Shown here piece by piece: positions 1 to 9,727 of a DNA stretch of 64,000 bases. The DNA is from Imbroritus primus. GTDB lineage: Bacteria > Pseudomonadota > Gammaproteobacteria > Burkholderiales > Burkholderiaceae. Location of the stretch: the NCBI GenBank assembly GCA_000272025.2, contig AKCV02000011.1:1-64000 (forward strand), written 5' to 3'. The translations under genes and the position numbers were made by a program. The notes under the pieces are model-generated. The model had not been told where the DNA came from and did not search any database. It worked only from the letters and a program-made list of their open reading frames with translations. Position 1 is the first letter of the stretch. Each line of letters begins with the position of its first letter.

Positions 1-219
1 CAGAATCTGACGATAGATGTTTCCATCTACCTCATACTTCTGTGTGAGCACTTCATATTACTTTAGCTAGAGGCCGAAACCTCCGCATCCGCAACCAAGC
101 GCCCACACTTATCGGCTGTTTGTTTGTTAAAGATCTTCAGTCACTGAACTTTGTCCAACTGACTTTGTACTGCTCACTTCTTACTGCTTCGTTCCGCGCT
201 GCGTTCGTTGCAGCAGAGA
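1..219 (-). other. 5' leader of an rRNA operon (16S lies off the left edge)
   Basis: On the minus strand this stretch reads like the transcribed leader of a proteobacterial rrn operon. A strong promoter ends near 226. About 90 bases on comes a boxA-like GATCTTTAACAA, followed by a boxC-like GTGTGGGCGC, the same order as in E. coli rrn leaders just before 16S. The remaining ~120 bases to the edge contain no rRNA, so the 16S gene should start shortly beyond position 1. A spacer before 23S can also carry boxA, but the promoter here argues for the 5' leader. Confidence 0.75.
124..135 (-). promoter_or_regulatory. boxA antitermination site of the rrn leader
   Basis: The minus strand reads GATCTTTAACAA, close to the E. 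coli rrn boxA (TGCTCTTTAACAA). It is followed by ACAGCCGATAAGTGTGGGCG, which matches the boxC-type segment. In known rrn operons boxA recruits the NusB/NusE antitermination complex. Confidence 0.75.
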
Positions 220-225
220 AACGAG

Positions 226-254
226 ATTATGAAGAGCTTTTACCTCTTCGTCAA
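226..254 (-). promoter_or_regulatory. Probable rRNA operon promoter
   Basis: The minus strand has a -35 TTGACG (254-249), a 17-base spacer and a -10 CATAAT (231-226). An A-rich tract just upstream of the -35 (about 271-277) could act as an UP element. A second TTGACT at 298-293 lacks a convincing -10. The position suits transcription of the boxA leader. Confidence 0.7.
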
Positions 255-547
255 CTACTTTCTGAAATCTTTTTTTATCCAGACCCCAGCGCAGTCAACT
301 TGCAGTCCTCATCCAAACTTCCCGGAGAGCACCGCCCAGCAAGCTTCGGCAGATTTCTCATCCACCTCGCTCACCACCGCCACCCAACCCCGCCGCCGCT
401 TGCGCCGCGTCGCTGTTCTGTAGCGAGGGCCGAATCTTAGGCAACTTTTGGAGGCTTGGCAAGCCTATTTGCCAAACATTTTTTTGTTCCCTGCCAAATC
501 AATGACTTAGCAATTGCTCGATGCGCAGCACCCGGCGGAAAACGTCC
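255..547. other. Intergenic stretch upstream of the rrn promoter
   Basis: I see no gene here. Short open frames overlap the rrn promoter and have no ribosome binding site or recognisable protein. A small inverted repeat TTGGCA/TGCCAA (about 457-476) is followed by a T run on the plus strand and could be a weak terminator, but nothing upstream on that strand needs one. Confidence 0.4.
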
Positions 548-1324
548 TTAGCGGTGGCGAAATGCCGGCGCACGCTTCTCGACAAACGCCTGCATGCCCT
601 CTTTCTGGTCTTCCGTTGCAAAGGTGGCATGGAACAGCCTGCGCTCGAGGTGCACGCCTTCGGCCAGCGTACTTTCGTAGGCAGCGTTGACGGATTCCTT
701 GATCATCATGACGATCGGCAGGGAGTAGCCAGCCACCGTGGCAGCGGTCCGCAAGGCTTCATCGCGCAACTCGGCGAGCGGCACGATCCGCGATACCAGG
801 CCGGCACGCTCGGCTTCATCGGCGTCCATCATGCGCCCGGTGAGACAGAGCTCCATCGCCTTGGCCTTGGCAACTGCGCGCGGGAGCCGCTGCGTGCCGC
901 CCGCACCCGGCATGGTGCCGAGCTTGACCTCGGGCTGGCCGAAGCGGGCATTGTCCGCCGCCAGGATGATGTCGCACATCATGGCGAGTTCGCAGCCGCC
1001 GCCCAAGGCGTAGCCGGCGACAGCCGCGATCACGGGCTTGCGCACGCGACGCAGGGTTTCCCAGTTGCGCGTGACATAGTCGCCCTTGTAAACGTCCATA
1101 TAGGAGTAGCCCGCCATCATGCCGATATCGGCGCCAGCAGCGAAGGCCTTGTCGGTGCCGGTGATGACGATGCAACCGATCGCTTCGTCGGCGTCGAAAC
1201 GCAACAGGGCGTCGCCAAGTTCGTCCATCAGCGCGTCATTCAAGGCATTGAGCGCCTTGGGACGATGGAGCGTGATCACGGCGACGCGCTCGACCGTTTC
1301 CACTAGGATGTTCTCGTACGACAT
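548..1324 (-). CDS. Enoyl-CoA hydratase/isomerase family protein
   Basis: This 258-residue protein is a full-length crotonase-fold enoyl-CoA hydratase, expected to add water to trans-2-enoyl-CoA in cytosolic fatty-acid or aromatic-acid beta-oxidation. The FAAGAD segment (~61-66) and [12 protein letters not shown] (~104-114) form the oxyanion hole and active site. Glu112 and Glu132 (in FGQPEV) match the two catalytic glutamates of mitochondrial-type hydratases, and PGAGGTQRL follows, typical of the family. It starts at ATG 1324 and lies downstream of mltA on the same strand, separated by only 34 bases. The exact substrate (PaaF-like or general beta-oxidation) cannot be told from sequence alone. 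Confidence 0.93.
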   Translation of the reverse strand: MSYENILVETVERVAVITLHRPKALNALNDALMDELGDALLRFDADEAIGCIVITGTDKAFAAGADIGMMAGYSYMDVYKGDYVTRNWETLRRVRKPVIAAVAGYALGGGCELAMMCDIILAADNARFGQPEVKLGTMPGAGGTQRLPRAVAKAKAMELCLTGRMMDADEAERAGLVSRIVPLAELRDEALRTAATVAGYSLPIVMMIKESVNAAYESTLAEGVHLERRLFHATFATEDQKEGMQAFVEKRAPAFRHR

Positions 1325-1358
1325 GGCGAGTCCTCGCAGTCCGTTCGTGGTTGAAGGG

Positions 1359-2468
1359 TCAGGTGCGTGGCTTGAGCACCCACATCTGGCCGCGCTGCTT
1401 CATGCGCCCGGCCTGCTCCCCGGCCGCATCGCCAGCCCCCCAAAAGAAGTCAGCCCGTACCGCGCCGCGAATCGCCGTGCCGGTGTCCTGCGCGAACATC
1501 AAGCGCTGGATCGGCTCGTTCGAGAGCGGGCGGGTGGTCGAGAGGAATACCGGCGCGCCCAGCGGGATCGCCTTCGGATCAACGGCAATCGAGCGTTCGG
1601 CCGTCAAGGGCACGCCAAGCGCGCCGATGGGACCATCGTTGCTCGGCGGCAATTCGCGGAAGAAGACGTAGCGTGAATTCACGTTGAGCATCTCGTCGAC
1701 GCGCCCCGGATTGGCGCGCGCCCATGCCTTGATGCCTTGCATGGTGGCCTGCGCGGGCGTGATCTCGCCGCGATCGAGTAGCCAGCGACCGAACGAACGG
1801 AATGGCTGGTCGTTGGTGCCGGCATAGCCCACGCGCATGACGCCGCCTTCGGCCAGCTGGATGCGGCCGGAGCCCTGGATCTGTAGGAAAGCGGCCTCGA
1901 CCGCATCGTCCACGTAGACCAGCTCGGCGCCGCGCAACGCGGGACTGCGCAGCAGTTCAGCCCGCGCTGGCATGGCCCGGCCGCGCAACTGCGGTGGCAG
2001 CGTATGCAATGGAATCTGATACTGGCCGCGGCGTGTACGCGAGCCGCGCAGCACGGGTTCGTAGTACCCCGTGACCAGGCCGGTGTCGGTGCCGTCACTG
2101 TTGACGACACGATACGGAACGAAGTTGGTTTCGAAGAAGCGCTTCACGGCAGCCGGGTCGCCGGCATCAAACATCAGCGCCTCGCTGCAGGGCCGGGCCC
2201 ATTCGGCACGGCGCTTCAGGACTTGGCAGCCGGATTGCAGCGCGGGCCAGGCGGCGCGCACATCGTCGCTGTTCCAACCATCGATTTCAGCCCATGCCGC
2301 CGGTTGCAGCGTTCCCGCCTGCGGTGGCGGGGCTACCGGGGGTGAGACGGGCGGCGTGGTCACGCATCCGGCGAGCACGGCGAGGGCCGCCAGCCCGCCA
2401 AAGCGCAGCATGCGCGCCAAGCGTGCTGACGCGATTGCAAGAAACGGGGGAATCGAAACGTACTTCAA
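1359..2468 (-). CDS. mltA: Membrane-bound lytic murein transglycosylase A
   Basis: This 369-residue lipoprotein matches MltA, which cleaves the glycan strands of peptidoglycan to give 1,6-anhydromuropeptides at the outer membrane. A hydrophobic signal ending in the lipobox LAGC (about residues 32-35) is followed by a Pro-rich linker, the MltA barrel domain ([12 protein letters not shown], ~137) and the C-terminal 3D domain with its QDTG...[10 protein letters not shown] signature. I chose the TTG start at 2468 because AGGAGAG lies 7 bases upstream; an ATG at codon 20 (2411) would also leave a usable signal. It is divergent from the small membrane gene at 2552. Confidence 0.93.
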   Translation of the reverse strand: MKYVSIPPFLAIASARLARMLRFGGLAALAVLAGCVTTPPVSPPVAPPPQAGTLQPAAWAEIDGWNSDDVRAAWPALQSGCQVLKRRAEWARPCSEALMFDAGDPAAVKRFFETNFVPYRVVNSDGTDTGLVTGYYEPVLRGSRTRRGQYQIPLHTLPPQLRGRAMPARAELLRSPALRGAELVYVDDAVEAAFLQIQGSGRIQLAEGGVMRVGYAGTNDQPFRSFGRWLLDRGEITPAQATMQGIKAWARANPGRVDEMLNVNSRYVFFRELPPSNDGPIGALGVPLTAERSIAVDPKAIPLGAPVFLSTTRPLSNEPIQRLMFAQDTGTAIRGAVRADFFWGAGDAAGEQAGRMKQRGQMWVLKPRT

Positions 2469-2551
2469 GCGTCTACTCTCCTACAACCGACTCGCGCAGC
2501 GCATGCGCGCCAGTCGCCTACAATATTGCCGCAACCGAGGTGCGTACAAAC

Positions 2552-2713
2552 ATGACTGAATTTCTCGAACGATATCCAATGCTCCTGCTGGCGCTGGAAG
2601 CCGCGGCCGCCCTCGCCCTGCTCATCTTCATCGTGGTCTGGACGATGAGTGGCGCCAAGAAGCACCCCCGCCCGCCGAAGCCACCCGCTGAACCGCCCAG
2701 GCAGGACGGCTGA
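2552..2713 (+). CDS. Small single-pass membrane protein, unknown function
   Basis: This 53-residue frame has a short acidic N terminus (MTEFLERYP), one strong hydrophobic helix (~10-32), and a basic, proline-rich tail (KKHPRPPKPPAEPP), the layout of a small inner-membrane protein with a cytoplasmic tail. GAGG lies about 10 bases upstream of the ATG. It sits divergently from mltA and converges on apaG, with one base between the stop codons. No family was recognised. It was called on the well-formed transmembrane helix and compact fit between neighbours, but a chance frame cannot be excluded. Confidence 0.55.
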   Translation: MTEFLERYPMLLLALEAAAALALLIFIVVWTMSGAKKHPRPPKPPAEPPRQDG

Positions 2714-2714
2714 T

Positions 2715-3089
2715 TCAGTGCAGCATGCGCGGCAGGACCAGCGCAAACTCCGGGATCTCGACTTCGAAGCGATGGCCGTCTTCGGCCACGCAGAAGTATT
2801 CGCCGCGCATCGTGCCAGTCGGCGTGGGGATCGACGCCCAGCTGGTGTACTCGAATTCCTCGCCCGGCCGCAGCAGCGGCTGGGGCCCGACCACGCCAAG
2901 GCCGGAGACCTCCTGCACCTTGTTGTCGCTGTCGGTAATGATCCAGTGCCGCGAGATCAGTTGCGCCGGCACGGTGCCGGTGTTGCGGATATGAATGGTA
3001 TAGGCAAACGCGTAGCTGTTTCGTTCCGGCGCGGACTGGTCGGGCAGGTGCTGCGTCCGGACGGTGACGGAGAAAGCGTACTGACTCAT
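2715..3089 (-). CDS. apaG: ApaG family protein (Co2+/Mg2+ efflux-associated)
   Basis: This 124-residue protein is a complete ApaG/DUF525 domain, a fibronectin-III-like beta sandwich linked to divalent-cation phenotypes in enterobacteria; its biochemical role is unsettled. Family hallmarks are YAFAYTIHIRNTG, LISRHWIITD, and the glycine-rich GVVGPQPLLRPGEEFEYTSW followed by GTMRGEYFC. The start at 3089 gives the usual length; an upstream in-frame extension has no family similarity. It is divergent from rpe across ~216 bases. Confidence 0.95.
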   Translation of the reverse strand: MSQYAFSVTVRTQHLPDQSAPERNSYAFAYTIHIRNTGTVPAQLISRHWIITDSDNKVQEVSGLGVVGPQPLLRPGEEFEYTSWASIPTPTGTMRGEYFCVAEDGHRFEVEIPEFALVLPRMLH

Positions 3090-3305
3090 AGGGCGGCCCC
3101 GCGGCACATGCCGCATCTGAAGTGAAGATGCATTGTGCGGGATGTCGCGGGCAGCGGCAAGCCACGCCCGCCGGCCCGCAGTGCGAGAAGGCGCGGCGTC
3201 CGGCAGGCACGACACGGTCCATGGCCCCACGTCTCACGCATCTGCGCGGCCAGCCGGGGTAAAATCGCGCTTTTACGGCACCGTGCCAATCCACTGCCTG
3301 ACGAA

Positions 3306-4001
3306 ATGACAGCCCCTACCTACCGTATCGCCCCCTCGATCCTGTCCGCCGATTTCGCCCGCCTGGGCGAGGAAGTCCGCCGCGTGACCGAAGCCGGTGC
3401 AGACTGGATCCACTTCGATGTGATGGATAACCACTATGTGCCCAACCTGACGATCGGCCCCCTGGTGTGCGAAGCGATCCGCCCGCACGTCACCGCGCCC
3501 ATCGACGTGCACCTAATGGTTCGCCCGGTAGATCGCATCATCCCCGACTTCGCCAAGGCCGGTGCCAATATCATTACCTTCCATCCGGAAGCCTCCGACC
3601 ACATCGACCGCTCGCTGGCGCTGATCCGCGACCACGGCTGCCAGGCCGGACTGGTCTTCAATCCGGCCACGCCGCTGCATTATCTCGATCATGTCATGGA
3701 CCGCATCGACGTGATCCTGCTGATGTCGGTCAACCCAGGCTTCGGCGGCCAATCGTTCATTCCGGAAACACTCAACAAGCTGCGCGACGCCCGGGCCCGC
3801 ATCGATGCCTACACCGCCCGTACCGGCCGGCAGATCCTGCTGGAAGTCGATGGCGGCGTAAAGGTCGACAATATTGCCGAGATCGCCGCCGCAGGCGCGG
3901 ACACCTTCGTCGCGGGTTCCGCCGTGTTCGGCAAACCCGATGCCGATGGCGGCTACAAGGGCATCATCGGAGCGCTGCGCCAGGCGCTGGCGGCCGCATG
4001 A
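3306..4001 (+). CDS. rpe: Ribulose-phosphate 3-epimerase
   Basis: This 231-residue TIM barrel interconverts ribulose-5-phosphate and xylulose-5-phosphate in the pentose phosphate and Calvin pathways. Family motifs run in order: [25 protein letters not shown] with the metal-binding His/Asp, [17 protein letters not shown], and EVDGGV with the catalytic Asp. ATG 3306 gives the standard N terminus; the frame extends upstream without homology. The stop overlaps the gph start (ATGA). rpe-gph-trpE is a common betaproteobacterial order, linking carbon flow with the tryptophan operon. A TAAAAT at 3260-3265 could be a -10 but lacks a clear -35. Confidence 0.97.
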   Translation: MTAPTYRIAPSILSADFARLGEEVRRVTEAGADWIHFDVMDNHYVPNLTIGPLVCEAIRPHVTAPIDVHLMVRPVDRIIPDFAKAGANIITFHPEASDHIDRSLALIRDHGCQAGLVFNPATPLHYLDHVMDRIDVILLMSVNPGFGGQSFIPETLNKLRDARARIDAYTARTGRQILLEVDGGVKVDNIAEIAAAGADTFVAGSAVFGKPDADGGYKGIIGALRQALAAA

Positions 4002-4729
4002 GCGCGCCCCGCCTGCCCGGCGTCGAGGCCTGCATCATCGACCTCGACGGCACCATGCTCGATACCGCTGGCGACTTCCATGTCGCGGTCAACACCATGC
4101 TGGCCGAACTGGCGCAGCGGCACGACCTGGACTGCGCACCACTATCACGCGAACAGATCATCAGCTTTGTCGGCAAAGGGTCGGAAAACCTCATGCGGCG
4201 CGTGCTGGATGTGAGCGTTCCGCCTGCCGCCGCCAACAGCCTGTTCGCCGAGGCGCTGGCGCTGTACAACCGCCACTATATTGCCGTGAACGGTCAGCAC
4301 GTGACGATGTACCCGGAGGTCCGCGAAGGTCTGGAAGCCCTGAAGGCGGCTGGCCTGCGCCTGGCGTGCGTGACCAACAAGCCACACGACTTCACCGTCC
4401 CCCTGCTGGAGAAAACAGGGCTCGCCCATTTCTTCGAGCTGGTGTACTGCGGCGACACGTTCCCCTACCGCAAGCCCGATCCGTACCCAATGCTGCAGGT
4501 TGCCACCGTGTTCAATATCGCCCCGGAGCGGTTCGTGGCCATCGGCGATTCCGAGAACGATGCCAAGGCCGCCCGCGCCGCCGGCATGCGTGTGCTGACA
4601 GTGCCGTATGGCTACAACCACGGGCAAGCTATACAGTCCGTCGATTCGGATGGTATAGTTTCCTCGCTGCTCGAAGCCGCGCAATGGATTGGCGCGGCAC
4701 CGGTCCAGCAGGTCGGCAGCGTGGCCTGA
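3998..4729 (+). CDS. gph: Phosphoglycolate phosphatase (HAD family)
   Basis: This 243-residue HAD hydrolase dephosphorylates 2-phosphoglycolate formed by oxygenase activity or DNA repair. Motif I is [11 protein letters not shown] with the nucleophile Asp, motif II is CVTNKP, and motif IV is [16 protein letters not shown]; the helical cap typical of Gph lies between motifs I and II. The ATG overlaps the rpe stop by four bases, so the pair is translationally coupled. A related HAD phosphatase substrate is possible, but position next to rpe and trpE favours Gph. Confidence 0.95.
   Translation: MSAPRLPGVEACIIDLDGTMLDTAGDFHVAVNTMLAELAQRHDLDCAPLSREQIISFVGKGSENLMRRVLDVSVPPAAANSLFAEALALYNRHYIAVNGQHVTMYPEVREGLEALKAAGLRLACVTNKPHDFTVPLLEKTGLAHFFELVYCGDTFPYRKPDPYPMLQVATVFNIAPERFVAIGDSENDAKAARAAGMRVLTVPYGYNHGQAIQSVDSDGIVSSLLEAAQWIGAAPVQQVGSVA
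4630..4659 (+). promoter_or_regulatory. Candidate promoter inside gph, upstream of the trp leader
   Basis: TATACA (4630-4635), an 18-base spacer and TATAGT (4654-4659) give four and five matches to the sigma-70 consensus. It lies in the 3' part of gph, about 100 bases before the putative leader peptide. This is pattern matching only. Confidence 0.3.
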
Positions 4730-4767
4730 CGCATTGGCCACGCACATCATTCGCTTCAACGACGCCC

Positions 4768-4854
4768 ATGTTTCTGAACCGCAAACGCATCTTTTCTGGC
4801 AGTGACCGGGGGGCTTGGCCCTGGCGGCACTGGCACGCCTTCGCCCCGGCGTGA
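4768..4854 (+). CDS. Candidate trp operon leader peptide (TrpL)
   Basis: A 28-codon frame between gph and trpE carries three tryptophan codons within six residues (WPWRHW), which is how leader peptides for transcription attenuation of trp operons look. After its stop lie several complementary segments: CCAGA/TCTGG pairs (about 4875-4909) and a perfect 8-bp hairpin at 4911-4933. Against it, there is no good ribosome binding site before the ATG, the hairpin has no T run, and a possible promoter lies downstream at 4963-4990. Chance in this TGGC-rich sequence is possible. Confidence 0.4.
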   Translation: MFLNRKRIFSGSDRGAWPWRHWHAFAPA

Positions 4855-4910
4855 ATGCGTTTGCACGGTTCCGACTCCAGATTCTCCCGGTTCCATTTCT
4901 GGCTCCAGAT

Positions 4911-4933
4911 GGCAGTCCACTGAACGGACTGCC
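4911..4933 (+). promoter_or_regulatory. Perfect 8-bp hairpin in the trpE leader
   Basis: GGCAGTCC and GGACTGCC flank a 7-base loop. It lies between the candidate leader peptide and trpE and could be part of an attenuator, but no U tract follows, so it is not a classic intrinsic terminator. The rest of 4730-5143 shows no other gene. Confidence 0.4.
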
Positions 4934-4962
4934 GCCAGACGCCCGTCAAACACCTCCACGCC

Positions 4963-4990
4963 CTGACTTCGCGCGCCTTCCGGCTACAAT
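4963..4990 (+). promoter_or_regulatory. Candidate trpE promoter
   Basis: CTGACT (4963-4968), a 16-base spacer and TACAAT (4985-4990) fit sigma-70 moderately. It lies about 150 bases before trpE. If this were the only promoter, the leader peptide at 4768 would not be on the transcript. Confidence 0.35.
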
Positions 4991-5143
4991 CCGGGGGCAT
5001 GTCGAAGCGAGTCCGGGTGGACGCCTGACTGTCCAGGCACCTGACCCGCCATGCCATGCAAGCAGCCGTGCGCCGATCGAGCGCGCAGGTTGCACCGTGC
5101 GATCCGCATTCCCAGACCGCGGACCGTGCCAACAAGGATCGCT

Positions 5144-6649
5144 ATGACCGAGATCGAATTCAAATCCCTGGCAGACCAGGGCTACAACCGTATTCCGCTA
5201 ATTGCGGAAGCACTGGCCGACCTGGAAACGCCACTGTCGCTGTACCTCAAGCTGGCCCAGTCGACAAACCGGGGCGTCAACACGTTCCTGCTGGAATCGG
5301 TGGTCGGCGGCGAACGCTTCGGCCGCTATTCCTTCATCGGCCTGCATGCGCGTACCCTGCTGCGCGCCAGCGGCCAGCGCACCGAAGTAGTGACCGACGG
5401 CACCGTGGTGGAGACCAATACGGGCAACCCGCTCGACTTCATCGCTACATTCGAACAGCGCTTCAAGGTGGCGCTGCGCCCCGGCCTGCCGCGCTTTTGC
5501 GGCGGCCTGGCAGGCTATTTCAGCTACGACGCGGTGCGCTATATCGAGAAGAAGCTCGCACACACGCAGAAGAAGGACGACCTCGGCCTGCCCGACATCC
5601 AGTTGCTGCTGTGCGAGGAGCTGGCCGTCATCGACAACCTCTCCGGCAAGCTCTATCTGATCGTCTACGCCGACCCGAGCCAGCCGGAAGCCTATTCGCG
5701 CGCGCGCCAGCGCCTGCGGGAGCTGCGCGCGAAGCTGCACCAGCCCGTGGATGCGCCGGTCACGAGCGCCTCGATGCAAACCGACGTCTACCGCGAGTTC
5801 GACAAGGCCGACTACCTCGCCGCCGTCCACAAGGCCAAGGAATACATCATGGCCGGCGACATGATGCAGGTGCAGATCGGCCAGCGCCTGACCAAGCCGT
5901 TCCGCGACGCGCCGCTGTCACTGTACCGCTCGCTGCGTTCGGTCAATCCGTCGCCCTATATGTATTTCTACAACTTCGGCGATTTCCAGATCGTGGGATC
6001 CTCGCCGGAGATCCTGGTGCGCCAGGAAGAACGCAAGACCAATGGCGAATCGAAGCGTATCGTCACCATCCGCCCGCTGGCCGGCACGCGTCCGCGCGGC
6101 AACACGCCCGAACGCGATGCCGAGCTGGCCACCGAACTGCTCAACGACCCCAAGGAGATCGCCGAGCACGTCATGCTGATCGACCTGGCGCGCAATGACA
6201 TCGGCCGCATCGTCGAAACCGGCAGCGTCAAGGTGACCGACCAGATGGTGATCGAAAAATACTCGCATGTGCAGCACATCGTCAGCTCGGTCGAAGGCGA
6301 ACTGCGCCCCGGCATGACCAATCTCGACGTGCTGCGCGCCACTTTTCCAGCCGGTACGCTGTCCGGCGCGCCCAAGGTGCGCGCCATGGAAATCATCGAC
6401 GAACTCGAACCGGTCAAGCGCGGCATCTACGGCGGCGCGGTCGGCTACCTGTCGTTCGGCGGCGAAATGGACATGGCCATCGCCATCCGCACCGGCGTGA
6501 TCAAGGACGGCAACCTGTACGTGCAGGCCGCCGCCGGCATCGTCGCCGATTCCAATCCCGAGTCGGAATGGAAGGAAACCGAAGCCAAGGCCCGCGCGGT
6601 GATCCGCGCGGCGGAACAGGTACAGGACGGCCTGGACGCGGATCTCTGA
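5144..6649 (+). CDS. trpE: Anthranilate synthase component I
   Basis: This 501-residue protein uses chorismate and ammonia (supplied by TrpG) to make anthranilate, the first committed step of tryptophan synthesis. The N-terminal domain contains the LLES motif (FLLESV) implicated in tryptophan feedback binding, and the C-terminal chorismate-binding domain shows [36 protein letters not shown] and [17 protein letters not shown] 5144 is preceded by AAGGA at good spacing. It leads trpE-trpG-trpD-trpC, with trpG nine bases on. Confidence 0.97.
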   Translation: MTEIEFKSLADQGYNRIPLIAEALADLETPLSLYLKLAQSTNRGVNTFLLESVVGGERFGRYSFIGLHARTLLRASGQRTEVVTDGTVVETNTGNPLDFIATFEQRFKVALRPGLPRFCGGLAGYFSYDAVRYIEKKLAHTQKKDDLGLPDIQLLLCEELAVIDNLSGKLYLIVYADPSQPEAYSRARQRLRELRAKLHQPVDAPVTSASMQTDVYREFDKADYLAAVHKAKEYIMAGDMMQVQIGQRLTKPFRDAPLSLYRSLRSVNPSPYMYFYNFGDFQIVGSSPEILVRQEERKTNGESKRIVTIRPLAGTRPRGNTPERDAELATELLNDPKEIAEHVMLIDLARNDIGRIVETGSVKVTDQMVIEKYSHVQHIVSSVEGELRPGMTNLDVLRATFPAGTLSGAPKVRAMEIIDELEPVKRGIYGGAVGYLSFGGEMDMAIAIRTGVIKDGNLYVQAAAGIVADSNPESEWKETEAKARAVIRAAEQVQDGLDADL

Positions 6650-6658
6650 GGAACAGCC

Positions 6659-7228
6659 ATGCTTTTGATGATCGACAACTATGATTCCTTCACCTACAAC
6701 CTCGTGCAGTACTTCGGCGAGCTCGGTGAGGATGTGCGCGTGTTCCGCAACGACGAAATCACGCTCGACGAAATCGCCGCCCTCGCGCCGGCCCGCATCT
6801 GCATCTCGCCCGGCCCCTGCACGCCGCGCGAAGCCGGGGTCTCGGTAGATACGCTCAAGACCTTCGCCGGCAAGATCCCGATGCTCGGCGTGTGTCTCGG
6901 CCACCAGGCCATCGGCGAAGCCTTTGGCGGCAAGGTGATCCGCGCCAAGCAAGTGATGCACGGCAAGGTCAGCGACATCGAGACCACTGGTGTTGGGGTG
7001 TTCAAGGATCTGCCCAAGCGCTTCAGCGTGACGCGCTACCACTCGCTGGCCATCGAGCGCGAGTCGCTACCCGACTGCCTCGAGATCACCGCCTGGACCG
7101 AAGACGGCGAGATCATGGGCGTGCGCCACAAGACGCTGGCGATCGAGGGCGTGCAGTTCCACCCCGAATCGATCCTGTCCGAACACGGCCATGCGCTGTT
7201 GAAGAACTTTTTGCTGGGAGCCCGCTGA
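6659..7228 (+). CDS. trpG: Anthranilate/aminodeoxychorismate synthase glutaminase subunit
   Basis: This 189-residue class I glutamine amidotransferase releases ammonia from glutamine for TrpE. The N terminus ([19 protein letters not shown]) is typical of TrpG/PabA. The nucleophile Cys is in [16 protein letters not shown], and the His-Glu pair is in [16 protein letters not shown] precedes the ATG. In many betaproteobacteria the same subunit may also serve PabB in folate synthesis. Its stop overlaps the trpD start. Confidence 0.97.
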   Translation: MLLMIDNYDSFTYNLVQYFGELGEDVRVFRNDEITLDEIAALAPARICISPGPCTPREAGVSVDTLKTFAGKIPMLGVCLGHQAIGEAFGGKVIRAKQVMHGKVSDIETTGVGVFKDLPKRFSVTRYHSLAIERESLPDCLEITAWTEDGEIMGVRHKTLAIEGVQFHPESILSEHGHALLKNFLLGAR

Positions 7229-8256
7229 TGATCACGCCACAGGAAGCGCTGACGCGCTGTATCGAACACCGCGAGATCTTTCACGACGAAATGCTGCACC
7301 TGATGCGCATGATCATGCAGGGCGAGCTGTCGCCCACCATGACCGCCGCCATCATCACCGGCCTGCGCGTAAAGAAGGAAACCATCGGCGAGATCACCGC
7401 CGCCGCGCAGGTCATGCGTGAATTCGCGACCAAGGTGGAAGTCGCCGACAACTCGAATTTCATCGACGTGGTCGGCACGGGCGGGGACGGCTCGCATACC
7501 TTCAATATCTCCACGGCATCGATCTTCGTCGTGGCCGCGGCAGGCGGCAAGGTCGCCAAGCATGGCGGCCGCAGCGTCAGTTCGAAGTCGGGCAGTGCCG
7601 ACCTGATCGAAGCGCTCGGCGCAAGCCTGACCCTTACCCCAGAGCAGGTCGCGACCTGTATCACGGAAACCGGCGTCGGCTTCATGTTCGCGCCCAATCA
7701 TCACCCAGCCATGAAGAATGTTGCTCCGGTCCGCCGCGAGATGGGCGTGCGTACCATCTTCAACATTCTCGGCCCGCTGACCAACCCGGCCGGCGCACCA
7801 AACATCCTGATGGGTGTGTTCCATCCGGACCTCGTCGGCATCCAGGTGCGCGTGCTGCAACGCCTCGGGGCCACGCGCGCCACGGTGGTGTACGGCAAGG
7901 ATGGCATGGACGAGGTGTCGATGGGCGCGGCCACCATGGTCGGCGAATTGCGCGACGGCAAGATCCGCGAATACGAGATTCATCCGGAAGATTTCGGCCT
8001 GCAGATGATTTCCAATCGCAGCCTGCGCGTCAGCGGTGTCGAAGAATCGAAGGCCATGGTCTTCCAGGCGCTCGACAACGTGCCGGGCACGCCGCGCGAG
8101 ATTGTCTGCCTGAATGCGGGTACAGCCCTGTACACCGCCGGCATCGCCAGCTCGATCGAGAACGGCATCGCCCGCGCACGCGAGGCGATCGCCAGCGGCG
8201 CGGCACGTGCCAAGCTGGAGCAGTTCGTCCAGGCCACCCAACGTCTCCAGGGCTGA
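7228..8256 (+). CDS. trpD: Anthranilate phosphoribosyltransferase
   Basis: This 342-residue enzyme transfers phosphoribose from PRPP to anthranilate. The PRPP-binding GTGGDG loop occurs in [18 protein letters not shown], followed by [21 protein letters not shown] and the anthranilate-binding region [34 protein letters not shown]. The ATG shares a base with the trpG stop (TGATG), indicating coupling. Length is normal for a stand-alone TrpD. Confidence 0.97.
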   Translation: MITPQEALTRCIEHREIFHDEMLHLMRMIMQGELSPTMTAAIITGLRVKKETIGEITAAAQVMREFATKVEVADNSNFIDVVGTGGDGSHTFNISTASIFVVAAAGGKVAKHGGRSVSSKSGSADLIEALGASLTLTPEQVATCITETGVGFMFAPNHHPAMKNVAPVRREMGVRTIFNILGPLTNPAGAPNILMGVFHPDLVGIQVRVLQRLGATRATVVYGKDGMDEVSMGAATMVGELRDGKIREYEIHPEDFGLQMISNRSLRVSGVEESKAMVFQALDNVPGTPREIVCLNAGTALYTAGIASSIENGIARAREAIASGAARAKLEQFVQATQRLQG

Positions 8257-8261
8257 TTGCC

Positions 8262-9068
8262 ATGTCCGACATTCTCGAAAAAATCCTGAGCGTCAAGCAC
8301 GACGAAGTGGCTGCCGCGCAAAAGCAGCGCAGCCTGGCTAGTCTGCGTAACGATGCCGAAGCCAGCCGCAGCGATGCGGTGCTGGGTCCGCGCGGTTTCG
8401 CCAATGCCATGCGTGACCGCATCGCGCGCGGCGATGCAGCCGTGATCGCCGAGATCAAGAAAGCCTCCCCGTCGAAAGGGCTGCTGCGCGCCGACTTCCG
8501 CCCCGCCGAGATTGCCGCCAACTACGCCGAGCATGGCGCAGCCTGCCTTTCGGTGCTGACCGACCAGCCGTTCTTTCAGGGCCATCCCGATTATCTGCAG
8601 GCGGCCCGCGCCGCCTGCGTGCTGCCGGCGCTGCGCAAGGATTTCCTGGTGGACCTGTACCAGGTCTATGAAGCACGCTGCTGGGGTGCCGACGCGATCC
8701 TGCTGATCGTGGCCGCACTGGACCATGGCCTGATGGCCGAGATGGAAGCCTGTGCGCTGGAACTTGGCATGGATGTGCTCGTGGAAATCCACGACGGCCA
8801 GGAACTGGATGCAGCCCTGCGCTTGGAGACGCCGCTGCTTGGCGTCAACAACCGCAACCTGCGCACCTTCGAAATGTCGCTGGACACCACCCTGGGTTTC
8901 CTCGGCGCGATTCCGCAGGATCGCGTCGTGGTCACTGAGTCCGGCATCCATACGCCGGCCGACGTGGCGAAGATGCGCGGCGCGGGCGTCAATGCCTTCC
9001 TGGTTGGCGAAGCCTTCATGCGCGCCGACGATCCGGGCGCCGAACTCGCACGACTGTTCCGCGCATGA
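8262..9068 (+). CDS. trpC: Indole-3-glycerol phosphate synthase
   Basis: This 268-residue TIM-barrel enzyme closes the indole ring of 1-(2-carboxyphenylamino)-deoxyribulose phosphate. Motifs include [15 protein letters not shown] with the catalytic Lys, [33 protein letters not shown] and [13 protein letters not shown]. It is not fused to TrpF, as is usual in betaproteobacteria. It begins five bases after trpD and overlaps the next gene by ATGA. trpF, trpB and trpA are not in this window. Confidence 0.97.
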   Translation: MSDILEKILSVKHDEVAAAQKQRSLASLRNDAEASRSDAVLGPRGFANAMRDRIARGDAAVIAEIKKASPSKGLLRADFRPAEIAANYAEHGAACLSVLTDQPFFQGHPDYLQAARAACVLPALRKDFLVDLYQVYEARCWGADAILLIVAALDHGLMAEMEACALELGMDVLVEIHDGQELDAALRLETPLLGVNNRNLRTFEMSLDTTLGFLGAIPQDRVVVTESGIHTPADVAKMRGAGVNAFLVGEAFMRADDPGAELARLFRA

Positions 9069-9727
9069 GTGCCGAAATCGAGCTGAAGCTCGCGGTGGCG
9101 GCCGAGCAGGTCGCGCCACTGCTGGCATGGCTCGAACATGAAGCCGGTCCGGCCGTGCAGCAGACGCTGCGCAACATCTATCTCGACACGCCCGACCTTG
9201 CACTGCACCGGCAGCGCACGGCGCTCCGGCTGCGCGAAGTCAGTCGTGACGGCAGCGCCCACTGGGTCCAAACCCTGAAAACTGCCGGGCGCAGCGTCGA
9301 CGGCCTGGTCGTGCGCAACGAATGGGAGTGCGGCATTGCCGCCGCAGCCCTTGAACCAGATCGCTTCCCGCCGGCAGCGCAGGCGGTTCTTCAGCCACTC
9401 GTAACCACACCGCTACCTATCTTTCGCACCGATTTCCTCCGTCACACCTGGCGCGTCCCCGTGCAAGGCGGCACGGTCGAGATTGCCTTCGACGATGGCG
9501 CTGTTACGCTGATGGAGCGCGCAGAGCATGCATCGCTGCCCATCCGTGAGCTGGAGCTTGAATGGCTGAATGCAAGTGACAACCCTGATGCAGATCCGAC
9601 GGCAACTGCCGTAGCAGGCCTGCGTGCCCTGGCGGCCCGGCTCGATGTCGTCGGCCCTTTTGTGCCCAGCGACGCCAGCAAGGCCGAGCGCGGCTATCAA
9701 CTCTATCTGGAATACCAGCGCTCATGA
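9065..9727 (+). CDS. CYTH domain protein (probable inorganic triphosphatase)
   Basis: This 220-residue protein is a CYTH tunnel-fold domain. The diagnostic ExExK is at residues 4-8 (EIELK), with alternating charged strands after it, including [24 protein letters not shown] and the late ELELEW. Bacterial relatives such as YgiF hydrolyse tripolyphosphate with Mg2+ or Mn2+. It lacks the C-terminal CHAD domain of YgiF, so it is a stand-alone form. The start overlaps the trpC stop and its stop overlaps the ung start, so it probably shares the trp transcript. Confidence 0.88.
   Translation: MSAEIELKLAVAAEQVAPLLAWLEHEAGPAVQQTLRNIYLDTPDLALHRQRTALRLREVSRDGSAHWVQTLKTAGRSVDGLVVRNEWECGIAAAALEPDRFPPAAQAVLQPLVTTPLPIFRTDFLRHTWRVPVQGGTVEIAFDDGAVTLMERAEHASLPIRELELEWLNASDNPDADPTATAVAGLRALAARLDVVGPFVPSDASKAERGYQLYLEYQRS

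Noticed and set aside
120-440. Short plus-strand frames in the rRNA leader
   Set aside because: They cross the rrn promoter and boxA and have no ribosome site or similarity.
5918-8241. Long minus-strand frames opposite trpE, trpG and trpD
   Set aside because: The plus-strand trp genes are certain; the minus frames are His/Asp-rich mirror products of GC-rich codons.
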